Source: Sweltsa coloradensis
Lineage: Eukaryota > Arthropoda > Insecta > Plecoptera > Chloroperlidae
NCBI GenBank assembly: GCA_024449915.1
Contig: JAMZAV010000800.1
Location: 372,001 to 436,000, forward strand
Reading direction: 5' to 3'
Length of the DNA stretch: 64,000 nucleotides
Shown: piece by piece, positions 23,701 to 32,800 of the stretch
Numbering within the stretch: the stretch's first letter is position 1
Layout of the letters: the number at the start of each line of letters is the position of its first letter
Translations under genes and position numbers: made by a program
Notes under the pieces: generated by a model
The model's input: the letters and a program-made list of their open reading frames with translations, nothing else
The model's database searches: none
Told to the model about the DNA's origin: nothing

Positions 23701-26700
23701 TTCACATACCCATCTCTGGATGGCCATCATTAGCTCGTTGATGGTGACTGTATACCAACAGGATTGGATCGGTCCCCTGAAAAAAAGAAAACTGAACATC
23801 AGTCATGTGGCTTGTACATACCCCATTTATATTTCTGGCGTTGGTTGGAACGCGGGATGGAAAACTCAAAAGTTGTTATAGAACTTGCATTCGTTTTAAA
23901 ACCGAACTTAGAACGCGAGTAATATTAACTGACTGATTGGTAGACTCTAAATACGCGTTTATTTATTTATAAAAGGTTATCGACTGTTACCGAGTTACTG
24001 ACAGTGATGACTCGAGCACGAAGCGCTCGACTCTGATTCAGGATCCCGGTTTCGAATCCCGTCGAGACCGGCTATACTGACTGAAGGTTCTTTCCTGAGT
24101 TTTATTCAGTCATTTATGGGATTGCAAAGGATTGAGTCCTCTTAAATAGCCCTTATGAACATCCCATCACAAATGTCCCATACGCAACGTACAAAGCTCA
24201 CATGAAGAGGGGCATACATTGCACTATAGGTTTGTTCTTTTGTCCACCATTTTTTACACCTTTTGCACTTTTTACACCTTTTGAAGAAATAAACGTTCTT
24301 TGGTCCAGGTGTAATCACAGTATTTCTTCCACATAAGTGTTCTTTTGTCCAGGGGGTAATTACACCTTTTAACCCCATTTCTGATTCTATATTTTACACC
24401 TAGGTGTAATTACCACAATTTGAGGTGGAAAAAAGAACAAACCTTATATGATGACAGGTTTAATTCCCTTGGTCAAAATTTAAATTTCTCTCTTGTTTCA
24501 GATGGGCTTCATCATCGACTTCATATCAGGTCCGGTGACCCTGGGCTTCACATCAGCCACGGCCATCCTGATCGGTACCACCCAGGTGAAGGACATCCTG
24601 GGCATCAAGATAGCGGGGGGTCAGTTCGTGGCCACGTGGAGTCAGGTGTTCGACAACATCCACCACACCAGGCTGTGGGACGCGGTGCTGGGGGTCTGCT
24701 GCATCACAGTACTCTACTTCTTGAGGGTAAATAATACATAATCATAATATAATCAGCATGGCGAGTAGTGCGGTGCTGGGGGTCTGCTGCATCACAGTTC
24801 TCTACTTCTTGAGGGTAAATAATACATAATCATAATATATAATCAGCATGGCGAGTAGTGCGGTGCTGGGGGTCTGCTGCATCACAGTACTCTACTTCTT
24901 GAGGGTAAATAATACATAATCAGTGTTGACTAGTAACTTTTTGTTAACTTTCATAGTAACGCGTTACTTTATTCAAAGCAGTAACTTTTTTTAAAAGGTC
25001 GCTTTGATTTGCTGTCCCCCACTGAAAATCAGTTATATAACTGAGTGAGTAGACTCAAAATACAATTTATTTATTTATTTAGCGTTTCAAGTTACTACTT
25101 AACATTTTCTCTTTAAAAAAAATTATATGTACCAACAGCAAAACCGCATCTCAATGCGACTGTTTTCGGTTAATAAGCCTCTAAAGTCTAACTACCCCGA
25201 ACTTTTTTACAGTGGTGTAATTCCTAGAATTCATACCGGTACCGATACGCCATCAATCACGTTATCAGCTGGTTGAATTAAAACTTGTTTACCGCTCTTA
25301 CCGATAATATTTCCGAAATGTAACTTTTAATGTAACTTTTAGTTACTTTTTTTACTATGAATTTTCAGTTTTAAAAGTTACTTTTCAAAAGTGACTTACG
25401 CAGGACTGATTATATATGATGCTATGCCGATAGGTCGGCTTAAAATTGAATTCTCAAACTGAAACTGATTTCTGTGACTGAGTAGCAGACGCTAAATACA
25501 AATATATTGTATCGCTTATTGTGTTTCAATTGTTCTCGGCAGGAGTTACAGCAGATCCCGATAGGACCGAAGAACGTGAACGAGAAAACTCGTTGTCAGA
25601 AGATAATAACGAACATCTTCTGGCTGTTCTCTATCGCCCGCAACATCGTGGTCGTCGTCTCGTGTGGAACCATGGCTTACTTGTTCCAGAGTCGCGGCCA
25701 CGAGCCATTCAGGTTGACAGGTGAGACCAACTATAGGGAAAGTTACACACAGATTATTTTTCAATATTCATCCAACTATATGGAATACTATTAAATACCA
25801 TAACTAATACACCATTAAAAGGTTATAATTGGTATCAATTATGATATAGTTTCTCGATAAGTATATCCTCGCTCATACCTGCGTAGGCCTAAGGTAATGA
25901 CATTATAAATATGTTTGCATGGTCAATTCAACAGCAACAGTTTTTCGATGCTTTATTGTTCCATCCATTCAAGTTCTATAATGTAACTACAATACAGAAG
26001 TTAAATAGTTACCGTATCGGTGGTCTAGTTGGCTAAGGCGTCCACCCGGAAAGTGGGAGACTCAGGTTCGAACCCCAATCGGGATGGATTTTGTAATTTC
26101 TGGATTGTATTAAATATTATAACACCAAACCAAACCAACTATATAAAACGAACACAATTTTTAGTATTTTTATTTTAATCAAAACATAATTTCATCATTT
26201 TTTTATAATATGCATATCTAGGAATAATAATATGGCTAAGTCCTTTACAGTACAAAGGTGTTTGATAGACAAAACATGCCCGCTATAGAAAGAGTATATA
26301 AATAGATATGTTAATAAATATAAAATATGAATTTGGTATTTAAAAAACTAAAAGCATTTCCTCCATCAAATGCTAATTGAGTAGAAAATAAAATGAATAA
26401 TTAAAAATACTTGAGTTTCGTTCAATTGTGCGCAAGTGATTACCAAAAACCTGCCCCAGACTCACCGTAAACAAACAAAATCGCAACGAATCAAGTCAAA
26501 ATAACCTCTAATGTTTTCATTATGAAGATACTTTTTTTGATATTCGTCTCTGGTGTGTTGACTCAGACTACCACTTGTTGACTTATGACATAATGTTCTC
26601 AGGGTACGTGAAGCCGGGCCTGCCCCCCTTCCAGCCGCCACCCTTCTCAACGGCTATTGGGAACCGGACTTACGACTTCGCGGAGATGTCATCTACGCTC

Positions 26701-26822
26701 AGTTCGGGGACCTTCGTGCTCGCCATTCTAGCAATCGTGACGAACATTGCGACGGCAAAGGCAACCAGTAGGCGCACATTTAATATGTACATTACTTCAG
26801 AATATCGGAGCACATTATTTTA

Positions 26823-26863
<41 letters not shown>

Positions 26864-29800
26864 TATTATTTTTTATTCTATTATTATTATTTTTATTAAC
26901 TTGGTCTCATATTTGTTTTGAGTGGGATCATCAAATGTAATCTTTTTGTTTTTCTTTTTTTATGACATTTTTCTCTTTCCTTTCCTTTTTAATATTCGGT
27001 TCATTAAATATCAATTTTGAATTTGTTACAAAAATGATTGTGTTAATATTACAATTAACTGTAGTTCATTGTTGTATATGCATTTTATGTACTAATTAGA
27101 TTTATTTAGTTGCCCTTTGTAAATCAGTTTTTGAACTGAATAGGATAAAACGTAAAATAAATAAATTAAAATATATAAATACATATCTTTTGCTATCATA
27201 AAACAGAACTGAATTAAAGCAGAAACCACAGATTGTTTATAGGACATCGAAATATTGCACATTTAAAGGAATTAGAGTTGTGGACATGGAACCTACCCAA
27301 GACCCAACCCAACGAGTCTCAAATTTTAACTTGTGGGTAGTTTTCATGGTGGGGACTTCCACAAATTTGCAATTTTTCTTTAGTTCATTTTTTCATTTTT
27401 TTTTCATTCATTTGTATTTTCAATTCATTTAATTCATTTTTGTGTAGTATAATGTTGCTAGGCTAGCGTAGCAGAAGTAGACCCACAATGAAACCACACT
27501 ATCATGTCGCCGTGTATGTTTTCAGCCGGCGGTGCTACAATAGACGCCACCCAAGAGATGCTGGCTATCGGAGTCACCAACATCCTGGCCTCGTTCGTGG
27601 GCTCGATGCCGATCACAGGGGCGCTGTCGAGAGGGGCCATCAACAACGCGTGTGGGGTGAAGACAACATTCGGAGGAGTCTACACTGGTTAGCCAGAAGT
27701 TTATATTGGAGCTTTGCTTAAAATAATTCTTTGTCATAGATTTTCAGAAAAATTTCATCAGAAAAAAATAGTCTACTTTTTTACAAAATCAAAAATTCTG
27801 AAGAAAAATTTTTTTAAACACTATTTTAAATTACATTTAAAGGGATGTCCTCTATTATCTGTGCCTGAGGTGTCAGTCAGCCGAGCGGTAACCCGGCACC
27901 TCCACCATTTTCCAGATATTCAATCCCAACAGTGGTAGTAACCCGGCACCTCCACCATTTTCCAGATATTCAATCCCAACAGTGCATGGCAGGCCTACAC
28001 CCTAGACCAGAAGTAAATCAAGGGCTGGGTGTAGTAGATACACCTAGACCCCATGATGTACTTACTTATACTGTGGTGTAGATATGTCACTAACGTCCAC
28101 ATTGATTACTGACCAATAAATATTTAGTTTGGGGCTAAGTTTAAGCATAGTCCATATTTTCTATAGGCTATTACTATGGATTTTCAAATGTTTGTACCCT
28201 TTGTGAATATCAATATAACAATGTTCATCAACATTGCTGCAAACAAAATATGAAAATGATCTTAGTAAACCTGAGAGCGTGTAGGCCTACTTTTCCCATA
28301 CTAGCCTCGGCGACTCATTTAATAATAATTTAATCTTAACAATCTCCCACATTATCACATACACCTTCAAATTTTATTGTAGATGAAAAAATGTATTTTA
28401 TGTTTTCTTTAATAAAGTATATAAGGTGCACTAAGAATTGTAGAAAAATCAAAATAAGAGCAGAAACAAAGTATCAATTTTATAATGTATTGACGGGAGA
28501 TCTATGTCATGTACTGTGTAATATAATATGAATCAAACCAAAACTTGCAAGGCATAGATAGTAGAAGTAATTTAAGTTTAATTTATACATTACCTAGGTT
28601 ATTTATTTGTACAATAGAACAATATTTTGAAGCAATCTAACTTCTTATTCTGTTTCAGTTCAATGTTATCTTAAGGTATTATGCATATAAAATGGATTGA
28701 TTCAAAATAACATTCTACAAGTTAAGAAATCAATTATTCAGGTCATGGTTTCAAATCGTATTCACTTAACGGTATACTACAATTATTTCCAGGTCAATAA
28801 AGTTAAATACATTAATTTAATTCATTTCAAAGTACGATTGGAAATGCATGCAGATGACTTTACTGCATCGGTGCACTATAGGTTGCATTTTGTTGATTTT
28901 AGGGGCAATAGTTCTCATTGCCATCGCGTACTTGACTCCGTACTTCTTCTACATTCCAAAGGCAACTCTAGCATCTGTCATCATCATGGCGGTCATTGCC
29001 ATGGTAGAGTACCAGGTTGTAAAACCTATTTGGAAAACAAAAAGTAAGCAATTAATTTCTGATTTGATTAGTATGTAATTGATTGCATGATGTATGAATG
29101 ATGTATGCATGAAATGAGAGATTATTGATTGATATGGCAGCAGCCTACACAACATGATAGCCGGCCAAGAATTAAACAAAATCCACGAGCCCTGTACCTA
29201 CTACCTACAAACATAGTGGGCACTGCACACATCTTACACTCTTTACAGTTTATACAGCAGCGAGCATTAACTAAAAACCACATTATTGCATTATACGCAA
29301 GAACAGTTTTGTGAACATTATATACTAATTATTATAACATTATATCAGCTCCAGCTTACCATTTAATGTTGAATAAAAGTGAAAAATAATAGAAACAATA
29401 ATAGTAGAACTTATGTTTGTACCGTTCATTTAGAGTAGAATAATAGCCCACATAGTAATAATATTCAAAAACACATTGTTAAAAGACAGCCAAACACACT
29501 CAAAAGCATTTGGATCCTAAAGAAGAGCCAAACTAATGTACCGGTAACATTCTACATTGGCACACACTTAAAAAAACATAAATACACTTTGACTCGTGAC
29601 TGCATCTTATGAAAAGTCTGTCAAAATTTGATTTAAAACTATTGTTTAAAATGTAAAAGTTTCAGCAAATTTATCATACTTTTATAAGAGCATGTAGGGT
29701 ATAGTATTTTATTAATGTTAATTCTGGGACAGGAGGCCTGCTTTCCTGTTTCATTCTGTAATTTTAGTAGTACCGTAGGCCTATGTGTACAAATTACAGA

Positions 29801-32800
29801 AAAAAACAAAAAACAAAACCCGTTTATAAACACAGATTGAAAATTTAACTCTTGGACGATAACTAGTTGTATATTTTTATTTTTGTGTTGCAGAAATCGA
29901 TTTGATTCCGGCATTTATAACGTTCTTCTCTTGCCTCTTCATAAGACTGGAGGTGGGGCTTATTCTGGGCATCGGAGTGAACACGCTTTACCTGTTGCAT
30001 AACACTGCTCGGCCAAAGGTCGAGATCGAAGATGTCACAGTGAGTAAAAGAGGAGCTTTAACTTTACTAACAAAATAAGCGCCCCCAAATGCATCACTTT
30101 TTTGTCCATCCATGCGTGTCCTGTCTCACATTAAAATAGAGCATGAATTATGATGAAATGTGATTTTTGTGAATTTCCCTTCAAAAATGATGATACATAA
30201 TGTTTTTTGTGATGCTTTGTCTTGGGGCACCCCTAGCCCATATATGTACTCAGTGCCTTCACCACTAGCCTTGAAAGAAGACAACAGCGTGGTAAAGTTT
30301 GTCCGTTCTAATGGTACCGGTATCTACCAAGATCTAGAATTCCTCGGACGAGTAAAGTGGCTCTTTGTGCGACTAATACCTGTAAGAATTGCTATTCTCA
30401 AGGAAGGGAAGTAAATTACTACTATGGAGTTGTAAAATCTCGTTAATCAACCACAACCCGTGATTCAGCCAATCGGGTGGGATTCAGAACTACAAAACAT
30501 GGAAAGGGTATTCCTGAGATAATTGGCAGCCGAATTCAAGAAAAATATGAATTGAAACTGCAACGTATTGTGACCAACAAAGGGACAATCTGTTGGAAAT
30601 GGATTAATGTTACCTCTTTCGATGGGCAGCGTTAGACCAAACAAACTTTATAATAACCCTTTCACCTTTTGGGTACCCGTACCCAAATCCTTACCCGTGC
30701 TTATTATGTTGAGAAATATTATATAGAAGTCCAATAAAAACAATGTGTATAAACAAAGTAAGACAGAACTAAAAAGATTTTGTAAATTTAATTTAGCAGT
30801 CTTGTATTATTGAACAAGATATACAATATAAATAACGAAAATAAGAATTCACAATGGTATTTATTTACCCCACAACAAGGCTTTGCATTGCACATGTTAA
30901 ACCTCTGTTAATTTAAACCTGCTAATACAAATTTTTGTATACCTAATTTAATCTATTCATGAAGTCACTAGGAAGCATTGACACAAGTTATATGCTTATT
31001 TATTTTGTATCATAGTTCAAATTATTTATATTGAACCAGTGAACCTGGGTTTTTGGGTCCCTTGGTATTTGAATAAAAATGGGATTGCTGTATTACAAGA
31101 TGATTCATTGGCTATTGTAATCACCCTAGGGTCAAAACCTTAAAAGCCCATGAAAGTTGGCTGAATGAAAGAGTACATTTAATAAAACAGCAAAAGAAAA
31201 TTGGGTGGTGGGACACAACCTCACTATCGGTCATTAGATGTCATTTTTGTGACAATAGTGTAGCCAGCACATCTAGTGCAAAATTTGATTTTGAGAATTG
31301 GTTTACTGGATATAGTTTCTAAACACATTTAGCTTCAGCTTCAAACAGATAAAATAAATAGATTTCTGAAATAACAGTTGGTTTATTAATTTTTTGTCAG
31401 ACAATACTAAACTCGAAAAAACTCGTATTTGTACTGTTTGACAAAAAATCGTACACTAACTGTTATTTCAGCAGAAAACCGATTCTCAAAATTTAATTTT
31501 GCACTAGATGTGCTGGGCAACACTATTGTAAAAATAGACATATAATGACCAAAAGTGAGAATTATGTCCCGCCCCAAAAAATTAACAATTTTTTTAATGT
31601 TATATTATGTAAGGCCCTCTTTCATTCAGAAAACTTTTCAGCCATGTTTCTTTGTCTTCCAAAATATCTGCAAGAGGTGAATACAATAGTCTTAATACAT
31701 TGATTCCTAGTTATGATTAATTACAAACTGCATTGAAATTGAATACTACTTTTATCAGAATCATCCAAATGTTCTCTGAAGGTTCAGTTTTTTCCCGGAT
31801 GGCAGGTTTGATTAATTCTTATTATCCCAGAATGTTATACTATTTATTTATTTGACATTCTTTCTATTGAGTGTTCAAAACTGATTTACAAAGGATTACT
31901 AAATAAAAATAATAACATAAATGCAGACAAAATAATTTTTGAGCATTTTGCATAGGGAACCTAAGTTTTGAAGGCGGGAAGGAAATTGGTTCTCTCTGGT
32001 CTCAGCGCCCATAAGAATTAGCATGGTACGAAAATGTAACTCGCCGTATCTTTTGACTCGCTCAAAAGAAATCTAAACCAATAACATCACAAGATGCATA
32101 ATTTTGTAACTTTGCTAGATGACGCTTCCTAAATTCAAACTATTATGAGTTAAATGGACCCATGTTTGAGCGCTGTCGCAAATGTACTCTGACTGAGCGG
32201 CAACCTAAGCGAGACGCAGCCACGTTGTGTGCAGCTGTGGCATCCTCGCATACCACGCGCCTGTCCATGGTTGCTAAATGTACTTCGCATTCAAGATTTT
32301 GTTGGCACATTAAAGGATATTTTATTAGTAATGTATAATCTAGTACAACCCAGTGACCTCACAGTAGCCACAAAGCAAGTCGGATACCAAATGTTATGCT
32401 GATGCCACGGACAAAATGTTTTTACGTGCTTTTTCATGAGCAGTTTGGAAGGTTTGGCAACAGTGTAAATGTAGAGTTCACTTCAACTCAAAACAAATGT
32501 CATTAATATTTGTGATAGAGCAGAGTTATGTATATCCACGCAAAGAGAAAAGATTATAGTTTCTTACAGTATGAATATAATTCCGGTCCGTGGTCGGGTT
32601 CTCGCGCTATCGCTTACGAAACATTTAGCGCGGGTTAATCGCCTATACCACGCTGACCGGAGAGAACCGGACAACGCCCACTTAGGTTCCCTATTGTCAG
32701 CTACATTATAAACTTTAAAAACTTGCACTGTACCTGAAAATATGTAACTATTAGGTGTTTAAAAAATTTCTATGACTAGGAAGCTTCGCAAACGCTTTTT

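Larger units (their letters stand above)
17779..24501 (+). other. SLC26A11 intron, 6.7 kb, repeat-rich
   Basis: The largest visible intron. Named repeats in it are at 18130-18445, 19948-20340, 20991-21113, 21150-21910, 23526-23970, 23995-24130 and 24227-24445. Stretches 18446-19947, 20341-20990 and 21911-23525 contain nothing recognisable beyond AT-rich sequence; 22185-22330 may hold a minus-strand LINE tail (TTTATTTAACG...CCTATTCAG). The 114-codon frame at 18489-18833 has no domain and is not flanked by convincing splice sites. Confidence 0.75.

Noticed and set aside
24420..24734. 104-codon frame overlapping an SLC26A11 exon
   Set aside because: It reads the exon in the wrong frame; the other frame gives the conserved DFISGPVTLGFTSAT sequence and joins correctly to its neighbours.
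23526..26130. Genuine tRNA genes
   Set aside because: All tRNA-like segments here have B boxes but imperfect acceptor or T stems, lack a terminator right after the 3' end, and continue into repeated SINE bodies.
26575..26940. 121-codon frame with a poly-tyrosine run
   Set aside because: It is an SLC26A11 exon read through its donor into the intron and a (TTA)n microsatellite.
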